Positions 16,681-25,859 of a stretch of DNA of 64,000 nt are shown in pieces; position 1 is the first letter of the stretch, and each line of letters begins with the position of its first letter. This DNA comes from QHXW01 sp963752965 (GTDB lineage: Bacteria > Acidobacteriota > Terriglobia > Bryobacterales > Bryobacteraceae), in the NCBI GenBank assembly GCA_963752965.1, contig CAVWAJ010000014.1, positions 592,785 to 656,784 on the forward strand, in the 5' to 3' direction. Below the pieces are notes generated by a model, which saw nothing but the letters and a program-made list of their open reading frames with translations, was not told the origin of the DNA and did no database searches. Both the position numbers and the translations under genes were made by a program.

Positions 16681-17571
16681 TCAGCGCTGTGGAGGTCTAA
16701 GGCTTAGCTCGCGTTGCGCCGTGTGAATGGCTGCAGCGGCTTCCAGCCCCTTGCCAACTGGGGCGTCTTCGTGGCCTCGCGCGTACTCGATCACTTTGAT
16801 TCCACTTTCAGCTACGAGAGCTGCTGCGGCGCTGATCACAGCATGTTCGCGCAACACCGGCACGCCCAGCGACATCACGAAGAAGGCAAATTTCGTCGGG
16901 TTCTTCCATTTCGTGCGACGTTGAGCCTTCTTGTAGTCCGCGAGTAGGCCTCGCATGACTCGGATTGCCTCGGCGTCAGCGTAGCCCCTCGCGACGATAT
17001 CCTCCTGCCAGTCGTAGAGCGCCCTGCGCGCCTTGATGAATCGGTCGTCTCGCGCAAGGCCCACTGCCCGTTTGAGCAGGTCCGTATAAGATTCGATATC
17101 GCTGTCCGGGTAAAGGAATTCGTGTTTGAATATAATTCCCAACCGTTCGACTTTGGCCTGCACGTCCGGCTGAATAGACTGCTTCAACTCCCGTTCGGAC
17201 TGGAATGCGACCACTGGCCGGACCGGATTTCCGGCTTCGCTAACTTTGCCGGCGTATTCTCGTTTGAGCATGCGGCGACTCACTGCATAGGCATCCTCGC
17301 CAGCCTGTTTGGCTGCCCGCCAACGGTCCGAGAATTCACTTCGTTTGTATTCGTCCCATGGAACTGGCTCCACGAGATTCCCAAGTATCTCCTGCAGAGA
17401 GTCGAGCCATGCCGGACTCCATTGGTTTTCTTTCCAGCGCTTCAACTCCCCCGCATCTTCAGGGGGCGGATGCGGAATCACGAGTTTGTCGTAGAGGAGA
17501 ACATCCGCAACGAACGGCTTCTCGCGTAAATGATCGTTGACAGCGAAAGTGGCCCACCGTTCAATGGGCAT
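16681..17571 (-). CDS. Hypothetical protein (296 aa)
   Basis: ATG 17571 (MPIERWATFAVNDHLREKPF) is chosen because homologous-looking structure starts there; an in-frame ATG at 17649 is possible. The protein has 'VADVLLYDKLVIPHPP' early on, long charged helices in the middle (residues ~90-200), and a hydrophobic patch near residue 245 (AFFVMSLGVPVLREHAVISAAAAL). No domain recognised. It lies downstream, on the same strand, of a disrupted replication-type gene and may be cargo of the same element. Confidence 0.6.
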   Translation of the reverse strand: MPIERWATFAVNDHLREKPFVADVLLYDKLVIPHPPPEDAGELKRWKENQWSPAWLDSLQEILGNLVEPVPWDEYKRSEFSDRWRAAKQAGEDAYAVSRRMLKREYAGKVSEAGNPVRPVVAFQSERELKQSIQPDVQAKVERLGIIFKHEFLYPDSDIESYTDLLKRAVGLARDDRFIKARRALYDWQEDIVARGYADAEAIRVMRGLLADYKKAQRRTKWKNPTKFAFFVMSLGVPVLREHAVISAAAALVAESGIKVIEYARGHEDAPVGKGLEAAAAIHTAQRELSLRPPQR

Positions 17572-17922
17572 GACCAGCCTCCCACGGAAAGGGTAGTTGC
17601 CCAGGCATCCAGCGTCAAGGACCCCCATCCGCGGTACGGTGCGGGACAAAACTTCAGCCTAAGATCGCCTCAGACCGCAGAGTGAGCGGCGAACGCCAGT
17701 CTGCCTACCGGGCCGATCGCCCGAGTGTGTCACCAAATCTGTCACCACCCACTAATTTCAAGCTAACCTCAAGCTGGACAACACACTGCGGAATTCTTGG
17801 GTGAGGTAGAGAAGAAAAGAGAAAAATCTACCCCTTCTACCTCTCATGTTCAGCGGTAACTCTCGATCATGAAAGGACATGACTCTCAAAAACTCGGTGG
17901 CGACAAAACTGGTGACACCCGC

Positions 17923-19380
17923 TCACACCAGCCGGTACAACCCGTCCGCGCTAGCGACGACGCGATCGCAGATGAGGTTGCGAAGGGCGGCGTTATAGGC
18001 CCAAAGTCCGTGCCGAGTGGCGTGCACCTTCCGCTGCAGATCACGCTTCGAGAGCGGGCCGCAGGCCAGGCTGCGCCGGATCTTCTCTTCGAGCCCGGCG
18101 ATCGCGTTATCCGCATCGATGGGATCGGTCACCCGGCGGAGTTCCAGTTCGTAGTCAAGCATGGCGACAACGGTTTCTACCGTCTCTAGGTCCACGCACT
18201 CCTTGTCGGTGGTCAGCGCAATGAGCGGCATCAGGCGGAACCCGATGGTGTCGAGGCGGCGCACATGCTCACTGGAGGGGAGCTGATTGTACCAATCCGT
18301 CCACCGCATCTTGCCCTCGTCGCTAATGTCGAATTTGAATGGCAACCTCTTGGTCTGTCTGTCGATCCTCTCGCGAATGGCCTTGAGTTCCTCTTCGGTG
18401 GGCGCTTCCGGCCACGCTACCTTACGTTTTCTGTCGGCGCCCACGACCCAGAGGCGATTTGGGAAGCCTATCGCAATCGCCTCTTGCGTCCACATCCGCG
18501 AGTAGGTATCCGTCGTGCAGCATCCGAGCAGCGATAGGTGTGCGTCCCGGACCGAGATCGAGTTCTGTGGGTCCTTGGTGGAGTTGTCCCAGTTGTGGCC
18601 TTCAAAAAGGGAAGCGACCATGGGCATCAGGACGGAACTTTGCACGCGCGATTTGTCCACAAAGGCGCTCAACTCGTCGTATGCCAGCACGAGAGACGGC
18701 TTCTTATTGAGTTCCCGCGCCAGCCCTTCGGCACTGCCCACGCCCCATGCCACCTGTGGGCTCCCGCCGCCTACCCACATCTCCCCAAAAAACTGAACCG
18801 TGCGCCGCATCGCCGTACTCTTCTTCGCCTCATAGGACTGGCCTAGCAGCGTTGTTTACAAACGTGGCTCGACCTCGTTCCCGGTCTTGAGAGTCAACTC
18901 AGTCGAACAAGCGGAACCTAGCAGAGTGAGACCGCTGGCGAAGTAGAATTCCTCTGGCACTTCCGTTCCGCGGGCATGTAGTCGGGCCAAGTCACCGATG
19001 GAGCCGACAATGGAACTGGCCGGAAACGTGAGCGGAGCCGGTTGCGCTGGTGCTGATCGAGCGTTGGACTCCTGCGGCGGGCCTTGGATGGGCGGTAATG
19101 GCAAACCGTCATCGGGAGACTGTGCTCGCTTCACCGTTTGCGGCCGACATGACCTGAAGGAAGAATTGACCATGATATTTCCTGGGAGGTCGCGCACTCC
19201 CGGATTCGGCGGCGCAGGCGTTGCTACTTTCGGCGCCACCGGCCGGGCACTCTCCGGCGTGTCTGGCAAACTTGGCGGCGGGTCGCTGTTTACACCGGAC
19301 GGAACGTCGCGCTCGGGTGGCGGTGGATCGGACGGTTGCATCGTGGGGTCCTCCGGGGGTATCTCAGGTTTAGCGCCCAT
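17923..19380 (-). pseudogene. DUF3987-like P-loop ATPase, interrupted by a stop codon
   Basis: Two open stretches lie in the same frame, separated only by a TAA at 18858-18856. Upstream are 174 codons with a proline-rich N-terminus and 'PEEFYFASGLTLLGSACSTEL'. Downstream comes 'TTLLGQSYEAKKSTAMRR', a Walker A-like loop (GxSxxxKKST), then 'PSLVLAYDELSAFVDKSR' as Walker B region, and a C-terminal winged-helix-like segment. One base change (TAA from a Tyr codon) would restore a 486-residue protein of the DUF3987 type, found in plasmid, phage and integrative-element replication modules. As it stands the N-terminus is separated from the ATPase core; an internal start at 18810 would lack the Walker A loop. 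Confidence 0.7.
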
Positions 19381-19666
19381 CCTGACCCTCCGGGTGCTTC
19401 AGATGGGCCACAACAAATGGCACCTCGCCGAGCCCGACGCTAAGCTCCACAAGGCCGGCACTAGCCAGCTGGTCTAACGCGGCCTCGATTTGTGCCCGAC
19501 TCCAGCCTTGGAAGGTGAACGGGTAGAGATGCAAGTCTGTTCGGAATTCGCCGCACGTTTTGATGTAGGTCAACATTGCTTGCGCGCGGGCTTTTTGGAG
19601 AGGCGAAGTCGCTCCGTCTATGGGACTGCCTGGAGCCTTGGGAGATCGCGGTGATTGTTTTCTCAT
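19370..19666 (-). CDS. Small winged-helix-like protein (98 aa)
   Basis: The central part, 'MLTYIKTCGEFRTDLHLYPF', 'WSRAQIEAALDQLASAGLVEL' and 'VPFVVAHL', has the helix-helix-wing pattern of a small winged-helix DNA-binding domain. The first 30 residues are basic and probably disordered. The stop overlaps the start of the disrupted ATPase gene by 11 bases, so the two belong to one operon. A role in regulation or replication initiation of the remnant element is inferred. Confidence 0.6.
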   Translation of the reverse strand: MRKQSPRSPKAPGSPIDGATSPLQKARAQAMLTYIKTCGEFRTDLHLYPFTFQGWSRAQIEAALDQLASAGLVELSVGLGEVPFVVAHLKHPEGQDGR

Positions 19667-19747
19667 CTAAACAGAAGGAATGACACGTCCCGCTCTGCGG
19701 AAGTCAACGAAGCGAATTGCGGTATTTGCGGTATTTGCGGGAGGAAT

Positions 19748-20596
19748 CTACTTCGGCAGGCGCTTCGACTTGATGTTACGCGGCCAAATGGAGGAGGGAT
19801 CTCGGTCTAAGACCGCTCTGATCTTCTTGTCTTGAGGCAGCCCGCACCTCGGGTTGTTCGCCTTCCACCAGGTGACCATGGTCCTGTCGTTCCATTTTCC
19901 GGGCTTCGCGGCCTTGGCAACCATCTCATCCGCAATACGAATGCCTTTCGATCTTCCCTTGGCCTTGAACTCAGTCAGCAGGGCGGCGCGATCGGTAGCA
20001 TTACCGCGCACGGCTGCTGGCTGGGATTCGTCCGGTGGAACGCTCGCGCCCGATTCGGACTTCGGCTCACTTTGAGCAAACGCGCCCTGTTGCCGAGGCG
20101 ACAACGGGGAGGCGCTTTCTCGGAGACATATCAGGACCTCCATATCAAACTGGCTGATTCTCGGCGTGATCTCCTTTTTGGCATATTCCAAGAAGTTGAG
20201 TTTGCCACGCTGCTTCTCCGGTCGGTCCACAAGGTCGTAATACTGTAGCTTTCGGTCATGAATTTCGCCAGCCTGTTCAACGGCGAATTCGAGCATCAAG
20301 GGACGTACCGAGTCACCAAAATAGCCCCCGCTTAGCAACCGCTCGCCGTACGCGCAGACGACGCACCACACCCACTCGACACCGGCCTTCCACCACGGAG
20401 GCGTACCCAGAGGAGCATCCCATTCGTTCCATTTCCCATCCATTTCTTGGCGTAGGAAGTCAGCGTCAGCTTCAGCTACGGCGTCGTCATGACTCGGAGG
20501 AATGTATTCTGACGTAGGCGGCATCGCTCCCTGGGCGATCCCCTGAAAGAAAGTAGCCGCCCCTGGGCAGGGTTCCGAGCCTTCGCCCCGGTTCAT
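19748..20596 (-). CDS. Hypothetical protein (282 aa)
   Basis: The N-terminal half has a Trp-rich segment (WNEWDAPLGTPPWWKAGVEWVW) and helices. The C-terminal 80 residues (DRAALLTEFKAKGRSKGIRI, then 'KWNDRTMVTWWK') look like a small DNA-binding domain joined by a disordered Ser/Pro linker. It is upstream of the winged-helix gene on the same strand. Alternative start at MPPTSEYIPPSHDD. A function in element replication or excision is possible but not demonstrated by any motif I recognise. Confidence 0.6.
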   Translation of the reverse strand: MNRGEGSEPCPGAATFFQGIAQGAMPPTSEYIPPSHDDAVAEADADFLRQEMDGKWNEWDAPLGTPPWWKAGVEWVWCVVCAYGERLLSGGYFGDSVRPLMLEFAVEQAGEIHDRKLQYYDLVDRPEKQRGKLNFLEYAKKEITPRISQFDMEVLICLRESASPLSPRQQGAFAQSEPKSESGASVPPDESQPAAVRGNATDRAALLTEFKAKGRSKGIRIADEMVAKAAKPGKWNDRTMVTWWKANNPRCGLPQDKKIRAVLDRDPSSIWPRNIKSKRLPK

Positions 20597-20783
20597 GACG
20601 CCGGAACTAGGCGGCCAACAATCATTCTATGCCGATGCGTACCATCGGGCTGCGTTGTGGACCACGTGGTCCTCTTAAGCGCGGTGGCGCCAACGAGCCG
20701 ACCAACATGCAATGGCAGAGGCTGGAGGGTGCGAAGGCACGATAGCGAGGATTGGTCAATTTCTCAAGGGGATTTGGCCAGGG

Positions 20784-21002
20784 CTATGAACGCTTCTCTT
20801 CTTGGCGTCTTATTTCCCGCTGAATCACCGTACAGGCAATCTGATCCAGAGAAAGCCCCGCAGCTTCATCACCGAGGTACGACTTTAACTCGTGAACTTC
20901 TTCCTGTGTAACCCTGTTCTCAGCATTCGAGTCGTAACTAGAAGTCAGGATCTTGAGCGCCAGCGGGACTCGCTCCTGTGCGTCTTGATCCACTTTCAAC
21001 AT
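20784..21002 (-). CDS. Hypothetical small soluble protein (72 aa)
   Basis: MLKVDQDAQERVPLALKILT opens a charged, helical protein with good coding character (EEVHELKSYLGDEAAGLSLDQI). An ATG three codons earlier (21011) is equally possible. The product ends in a basic helix (REIRRQEEKRS). No family recognised and no strong Shine-Dalgarno sequence, hence moderate confidence. Confidence 0.4.
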   Translation of the reverse strand: MLKVDQDAQERVPLALKILTSSYDSNAENRVTQEEVHELKSYLGDEAAGLSLDQIACTVIQREIRRQEEKRS

Positions 21003-21125
21003 TTTGGGCAACCCCGGCTAGGAGGAGCCAGTAAGAAATCCCCTGTGGTGTGGGTAGGAATTGGGATCGAACCGAACAAATGTCACTCAACATGCGGCGT
21101 ACAGGGTCCTTTCGCTTGTTAAGCA

Positions 21126-21587
21126 TTGCTAGACTTGCATATTTCGTCACTAGACAAGGGCATCTTCTGGGCCTATGATCTGTGCTTTAGAGAAACTCTA
21201 TTGGGCTATGCGCCCCGCATCCTTGTCGTCGATGATGAACCGAGTGTTCGGCTCTTCCTCGATCAAGTGCTTTCAGAGGTTGGGTACCACGTCACCCTTG
21301 TTGGAACATCGCGTCAGGCACTCGCGCAGGTTAGTAGTCGGGAATTTGATGTGGCCATCCTGGATCTGAGCCTTCCCGATGAGGATGGCATCGAACTCAT
21401 CCGTCAGATGCGGTCGGCGTCTCGCGGGTTAGGAATCCTGGCGATTTCGGGTTTCATGGTTGGAGACATGTCCAACCAAGCTTTGGCGGCAGGAGCGACG
21501 GACACTCTGCTTAAGCCAACATCGCCGGAAATGCTGCTTCATAAGGTGTATCAGTTAATCGAGCGCGGCACCAGGGCTGGAGGATGA
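21126..21587 (+). CDS. Single-domain response regulator
   Basis: A complete receiver domain: acidic pair D36-D37 (VVDDEPS), phospho-acceptor D80 (AILDLSLPDEDG), the Ser of 'LAISGF' near 108 and the conserved Lys at 130 (LLKPTSPE). There is no output domain, so it works through another protein or as a phosphate sink. The annotated TTG start adds about 28 residues before the domain; a TTG at 21201 (LGYAPRILVV) is a tighter start. No histidine kinase gene is nearby, so its partner must be elsewhere. Confidence 0.85.
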   Translation: MLDLHISSLDKGIFWAYDLCFRETLLGYAPRILVVDDEPSVRLFLDQVLSEVGYHVTLVGTSRQALAQVSSREFDVAILDLSLPDEDGIELIRQMRSASRGLGILAISGFMVGDMSNQALAAGATDTLLKPTSPEMLLHKVYQLIERGTRAGG

Positions 21588-21870
21588 CCAGCGGCGCTGG
21601 AGGTGTACCTGCTTTGGTGCGTGCAGTGCGTGGACCGTGCCGAGGAAGCACAGGATTACGTGGATGCAATGCGGTGGCTTCGATGGGAGGGGCGTTGATT
21701 TTCCGAGTCTGTCAAAATCGTCAGTTGCATCCCTCGAATGATGTGGCTACCGGTACTTGGACGGAGGCGGGTACATCCGCCGCAGAACAATGTGGCTCCG
21801 CGGGTCGATAAGAACAAGTAAGGAGGCGCAATGCCGTTGGCCCCGTGTGGCCCTGGCCTAGCGTTCGCTT

Positions 21871-22158
21871 ATGGACGTGGCACCGCTACAAACCCCGCGG
21901 CAAGTCGCAGCGCCAAGTTCCGTTTCAGTCTCCCCTGAACAACAGGCCGAAAATTGGCAACTGATCCAGGCCGTTCACGCCGTCAACGCTGTTGAGTTAT
22001 TCGGCAGGGACAGTGAATTGACCTTTTCACTCGATCGCAGTTCGCGGCGCGCCCTGATCCGCCTAGTGAACCGCAGGGCCGGAAAAGAGATCCGTCAGAT
22101 CCCCACCGAGGAACTGCTGCGCTTGGCCGTTTCGCTCGACGCCTCAACCGAGGATTGA
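21871..22158 (+). CDS. FlaG-family protein
   Basis: 95 aa. The C-terminal half carries the FlaG signature: 'SELTFSLDRSSRRALIRLVN', then 'GKEIRQIPTEELLRLAVSLD'. The N-terminal 40 residues are a variable linker, also usual for this family. FlaG proteins affect flagellar filament length or assembly. No flagellin, cap or chaperone genes are in the window, so the gene is an orphan here; an alternative role in the cell envelope cannot be excluded. Confidence 0.7.
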   Translation: MDVAPLQTPRQVAAPSSVSVSPEQQAENWQLIQAVHAVNAVELFGRDSELTFSLDRSSRRALIRLVNRRAGKEIRQIPTEELLRLAVSLDASTED

Positions 22159-22407
22159 AGGGCTAGCTGGCTCCGTCCAGGCTTTGGATCAGCGTTATTC
22201 TGCTGCGGATGGTACAACTGCAGCGCCACAAATCTCCGCAGTCGCCAGCACTGCTTCGGAGAAGCCGATGTGGATTTCTTCAACTCCGCCGCTACGCCCA
22301 CCCCATCATCTGCTTCCTAGCCCACAACCTCTTGAATAGACGGGCGTTGGGGAGGTGCCTCATCCCCGCTCGTAGATCAAACAGAGTCTCCTCGCGACTA
22401 GGCGCGA

Positions 22408-22638
22408 TTAGCCCGCAGCCGCAAACTCCTTTTGCCGCGTTCGCTCCAACTCCCACTTGAGGCGCTGCAATGCGGCAGCAGTCTCATCAGCCCGAATCGC
22501 TGCCGGACTCTCGTCGCCGTAGCAGGCGTGCAGCAAGACGGAGATGTCTTGAAGTTTTTCCTCGATCAGGGTGAGATCATGACGGAGCTGAGTTTTCTGG
22601 TCGCTCGTCAGCGGAGTTCGATCATCTGAAGTGGCCAT
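22408..22638 (-). CDS. Hypothetical small helical protein (76 aa)
   Basis: ATG 22638 (MATSDDRTPLTSDQKTQLRH) opens a protein that is almost wholly helical, with heptad-like spacing (LIEEKLQDISVLLHACYG; ALQRLKWELERTRQ). The frame continues upstream to 22866 but without coding character. Possibly a small coiled-coil protein. No family recognised. Confidence 0.5.
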   Translation of the reverse strand: MATSDDRTPLTSDQKTQLRHDLTLIEEKLQDISVLLHACYGDESPAAIRADETAAALQRLKWELERTRQKEFAAAG

Positions 22639-22753
22639 GCTGGTAGATTCTACACGATTTGGCCACGGCTCTCTACCGAATGTAGAACACTCGCGAGAAG
22701 CTGCGTTCCATCGCCTCCGCAAACTTATACTGGATGCGTCGACTGCAACATTC

Positions 22754-22930
22754 TCAGGATTGTCGACCGGCTTGATCAGTCGCCGCCGGACCACGCGATT
22801 TACTACTCTCGACGAATCTGCGAGGGTAGGTGTCCACTCGTGGCTGAAAGACGATGCCGACAACAAGCCCTATCCCTAAGCCAAGCAGAAAGCCAGCGAC
22901 TCGGTTTTGCCTTATAGTTTCGTCATTCAT
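22754..22930 (-). CDS. Small YtxH-like membrane protein (58 aa)
   Basis: MNDETIRQNRVAGFLLGLGI is followed by a glycine-rich transmembrane helix (FLLGLGIGLVVGIVFQP, residues 14-30) and a polar tail. This arrangement resembles YtxH-type small membrane proteins, often stress-linked. It precedes the small helical gene on the same strand. ATG 22930 is preferred because it places the helix at the usual distance from the N-terminus. Confidence 0.5.
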   Translation of the reverse strand: MNDETIRQNRVAGFLLGLGIGLVVGIVFQPRVDTYPRRFVESSKSRGPAATDQAGRQS

Positions 22931-23027
22931 TAGAAACTCCGCAGTGCGGCGACAACAGGCGAGCCCCGTATCCGCCCGCCCCCCAACAGCGGGGAGGCTT
23001 GGGGACAGCACGAGTGCGGGTGTCCGC

Positions 23028-23342
23028 CTAATTCCGGTCGCTAACTCGAATGTCTGTCACCTCCGAGGTAGTGACCGAAATGCGATCATCCAATCGTTCG
23101 AACACTAGGCGCATCCGGCACCCAATGTAGCCCTCTGCGAACCCATCCGATCCACCCTTTGAGCCACAAAGCCGGGCTAGCGTCGGCGTCGGACACCACC
23201 GCGGGTGACCGGAGATGCGCATCCGATCCCCTTCCAGGTATTCGATCCGATAGCGACGACTCCTGGTCTCAAGATCAATAGTCGAGCCCGTCTCAAGGGT
23301 GTTGAGATACACTCCTTTGGGGAGTTCACCGCTTTCAAGCAT
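23028..23342 (-). CDS. Hypothetical protein of an acidobacterial-type family (104 aa)
   Basis: 'VYLNTLETGSTIDLETRSRRYRIEYLEGD' followed by 'ISGHPRWCPTPTLARLCGSKG' and 'YIGCRMRLVF..TTSEVTDIRV' is a beta-rich pattern I have seen in short uncharacterised soil-bacterial proteins. Soluble, no signal. Function unknown. Confidence 0.55.
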   Translation of the reverse strand: MLESGELPKGVYLNTLETGSTIDLETRSRRYRIEYLEGDRMRISGHPRWCPTPTLARLCGSKGGSDGFAEGYIGCRMRLVFERLDDRISVTTSEVTDIRVSDRN

Positions 23343-23734
23343 TATTGCCTCTCATGCGCTCGCTTGTTGAAGTGGCGCTGGGAGGAGGTCTCCTCTTGCA
23401 TGGATTACTAGCAGCTGGGCTTCCATCCCGGTCTCAGTGCAAGTCAACACGGGGTTCGGATCGGACGGTCTTGGCGAGCCAAGCATCTTTTACCGGAACC
23501 TTTTACCTGACGAGACACTGAGAGCCCGAACCGATCTGTCCGAAAGTGCGAAAGCATCCAAAGCACGAGTGCGCATCCACGCTGCCGCCGATCGGGGCGA
23601 ACGTGCGATTTCAACTGGCAACGCTATACGCTGCCCTTCAGTCGCCTCGCGACGGCGACTGCTCAGCGAGTTACGCCCACGATTTCAAAAGAGGCCGCCA
23701 AATTGCTGTTGCCGCTGCCAGGAGGTTACCAATT
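23343..23734. other. Intergenic region, no gene seen
   Basis: About 390 bases. Open frames extend through it in phase with the OmpA gene, but they lack signal sequences and ribosome-binding sites. The OmpA promoter should lie here. Confidence 0.4.
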
Positions 23735-24502
23735 GTGAAACAAAGTTTTGGCATGTCGCTGATCCTGAGTGGGGCACTGCTGGCCGGGGGCTGCGCTACA
23801 AAGAAATATGTCCAGCAAACTGCGGCTCCAATTCAGACCAAGGTCGATCAGGTTGCTGATCAGGCAAATAAAGAGGGGTCCGATATCGATGCGGCCAAGA
23901 AGGACATCGAGCGGCACGAAACCGGGATAGACGCTGCGAAGGAGCGGGCGATGTCGGCCGAAAACCGCGCAAATGAGGCGAAGACGGCGGCCGATAAGGC
24001 TGACCAGGATGCGATGCAGGCGCAGAGCATGTCGACTCAGAACACCCAGGCCATCAGTTCGCTGCACGACTCCGTCAGCACTGCTCTGGGTAACTTGGAT
24101 GACTACAAGCTCCAGGCGGAAGCCGTCGTTCAGTTTAGCTTTGGGAAGGATGTGCTGACGCCCGAGGCTAAAGAGCAGTTGGACCAGTTCGTGAGCGAAC
24201 ACGCTAGCGCCAAGCGTTACTTCATTGCCATCGAAGGCTTCACCGACAAGACCGGCGCCGCAGCCTATAACGACGAGCTGAGTCGCCGGCGGGCCGACCA
24301 TGTAATGGCTTATCTGGTCACTCAGCACGACATCCCCGTGTTCCGGGTCCAAGAGATTGGCTTGGGGAAGGAAAAGCCGGCGGACGAAGGGCGAAATCGA
24401 GCTGCGCGCGCGAAGAACCGCCGCGTAGAAGTGCGGTTGTTCAGCGCCGATCAGGAGCTCGCAATTTCCCAGTCCCAGCCGCAAACTCAAGCACAGAAGT
24501 AG
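23735..24502 (+). CDS. OmpA-family outer-membrane lipoprotein
   Basis: 255 aa from GTG 23735, preceded by GGAGG nine bases upstream; the longer frame from 23546 lacks a signal. The lipobox is LAGGC with the lipidated Cys at residue 20. Residues 30-125 are an Ala/Lys/Asp-rich coiled coil of the Lpp type. The C-terminal OmpA domain (residues ~135-240) has 'VVQFSFGKDVLTPEAKEQL', 'FIAIEGFTDKTG' and the peptidoglycan-binding 'NDELSRRRADHVMAYL' and 'KNRRVEVRL' motifs. It probably tethers the outer membrane to peptidoglycan. A hairpin follows the stop by five bases. Confidence 0.88.
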   Translation: MKQSFGMSLILSGALLAGGCATKKYVQQTAAPIQTKVDQVADQANKEGSDIDAAKKDIERHETGIDAAKERAMSAENRANEAKTAADKADQDAMQAQSMSTQNTQAISSLHDSVSTALGNLDDYKLQAEAVVQFSFGKDVLTPEAKEQLDQFVSEHASAKRYFIAIEGFTDKTGAAAYNDELSRRRADHVMAYLVTQHDIPVFRVQEIGLGKEKPADEGRNRAARAKNRRVEVRLFSADQELAISQSQPQTQAQK

Positions 24503-24507
24503 AAAAC

Positions 24508-24528
24508 GGGGCGGGTTTTTCCCGCCCC
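24508..24528 (+). terminator. Hairpin terminator after the OmpA gene
   Basis: Perfect 8-bp stem GGGGCGGG/CCCGCCCC with a TTTTT loop, directly after the stop codon. There is no long T-run behind it on the plus strand, so termination may be partly dependent on the strong stem. Confidence 0.65.
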
Positions 24529-24811
24529 AAACCGGCCTGATTTACCTGCAATAGATTACCGCGCGATGAATCGTACGCCGTTGTTTGGAGTCCGCGGTCA
24601 TTGCGATAACAATTCGACCGTTACCATACCTACGCTGACGGTTCTTCCGATATTGTTCCTTCGCCAGAGGGAGATAGGGATGCCACGCCGCACGCTTCGC
24701 GGCCACTTTCCGATTGTCATGCCTGAGTTCGACCCACGAAGAGCAAGTGGGTAGGCGAGGCGAGCAGGCCGAAATAGCTTCCGCATGAGGATCGGCCATG
24801 GGAATCGAGGG

Positions 24812-25645
24812 TCAACCCGCGACGTTGTACTCGATGGCCGTCACATCGAAACGGGCATAAGCGAACTCCACGCCGTCCAGTACCCACGCCACCTCGACGT
24901 GTGCGGGAACACGGAAGCGGCCGAACTCGCGGTACCCGGCGCACCGGCCTACCCACGGCGTAAGCACAGCCTTGCCGCCTCCAATGTCGCGATAGCGTTC
25001 GCTGCGGATCAGCACCATTCGCCCCTCCGCGTCGAACTCGACAGTGGCTGTCACCCGCGCGCCCTCCTGGACCAGAGTCGCTCGTGCCGCCTCTCCGCTA
25101 ACCGGCTCCCAGCGGATCGCGTCGCCTACGAACGCGTACGGGAACCAGACCGCCTCGGCCAGCCAGCGCAGGCTCGCGCCTTGGTCAATCTCTGGGCCGC
25201 AGGCGTCGGCGATCGTGAATAGCGATTCCAGTTTCACCAGCATGTTGCCGCGCCGGTTGTGCAGCCGGTCGCAAGCATCGATCCACGCCAGCGGCACGGG
25301 GCTGACACTCGCGCTCCATACGAATCCTGGCGTCGCGGCTGTGAAGTACTCGACGCCGCGAATAGGCAGCCCGCGTTGTTCGGGCTTGGTCCGGAAAGTC
25401 CCCTCGTGCTCCAGACGAACGGTGCGAGTGGCCGGGGCGCCATCCTGGATCGCGAAGCGCAGATACCGTCGCACGGGCTCCGGCAGAGAATCCAGCCGTG
25501 CCGCGAGTTGTTGAGGGCCCACCGATGACATGGTGGTGGACAGCAGCGTGGTGACATCGCGGGCCACCCGCTTTCGGAACAGGTAGCGCCCGGCCAGCGG
25601 CACCAGGACGATGGCAGCGAGCGAACAGAGGGTGAAGGAGAGCAT
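24812..25645 (-). CDS. DUF6544-like protein
   Basis: 277 aa with an N-terminal membrane anchor (residues 1-20). Then come 'LPEPVRRYLRFAIQDGAPAT' and 'VRLEHEGTFRTKP', a central 'DACDRLHNRRGNMLVKLESL' stretch, 'GASLRWLAEAVWFPYAF' and a C-terminal beta-rich part ending 'ARFDVTAIEYNVAG'. This order is typical of the DUF6544/DUF6920 family, uncharacterised membrane-anchored proteins with an incomplete lipoprotein-binding-like beta fold. The function is unknown. It stands alone, convergent with nothing obvious. Confidence 0.72.
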   Translation of the reverse strand: MLSFTLCSLAAIVLVPLAGRYLFRKRVARDVTTLLSTTMSSVGPQQLAARLDSLPEPVRRYLRFAIQDGAPATRTVRLEHEGTFRTKPEQRGLPIRGVEYFTAATPGFVWSASVSPVPLAWIDACDRLHNRRGNMLVKLESLFTIADACGPEIDQGASLRWLAEAVWFPYAFVGDAIRWEPVSGEAARATLVQEGARVTATVEFDAEGRMVLIRSERYRDIGGGKAVLTPWVGRCAGYREFGRFRVPAHVEVAWVLDGVEFAYARFDVTAIEYNVAG

Positions 25646-25859
25646 GGCAACACGTCGGAGAACACGATGCTACCGCTTTCGGAGTGCCCTGCGACGAGTC
25701 GCTTGGAGGGGGATCACCCTGACTCCGTTGCGTGGGTTGTGACCACGACCGCAGTTCGTGGGAATGACGGCGTATCTGGAAGCTGTCGCAGGAGGCCGAA
25801 CGGCGAAAGGCTGGCATCTGTGCTGGTACACTCAGTGATCAATCTGGGCGACGCGCCGA

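Noticed and set aside
19717..19740. Short tandem GCGGTATTT units, possible start of a repeat array
   Set aside because: Only two full copies with no spacers; not a CRISPR array. No CRISPR array was found anywhere in the window.
24542..24799. Overlapping short frames after the OmpA terminator
   Set aside because: Both strands are open for 60-85 codons without start signals or conserved pattern; treated as non-coding.
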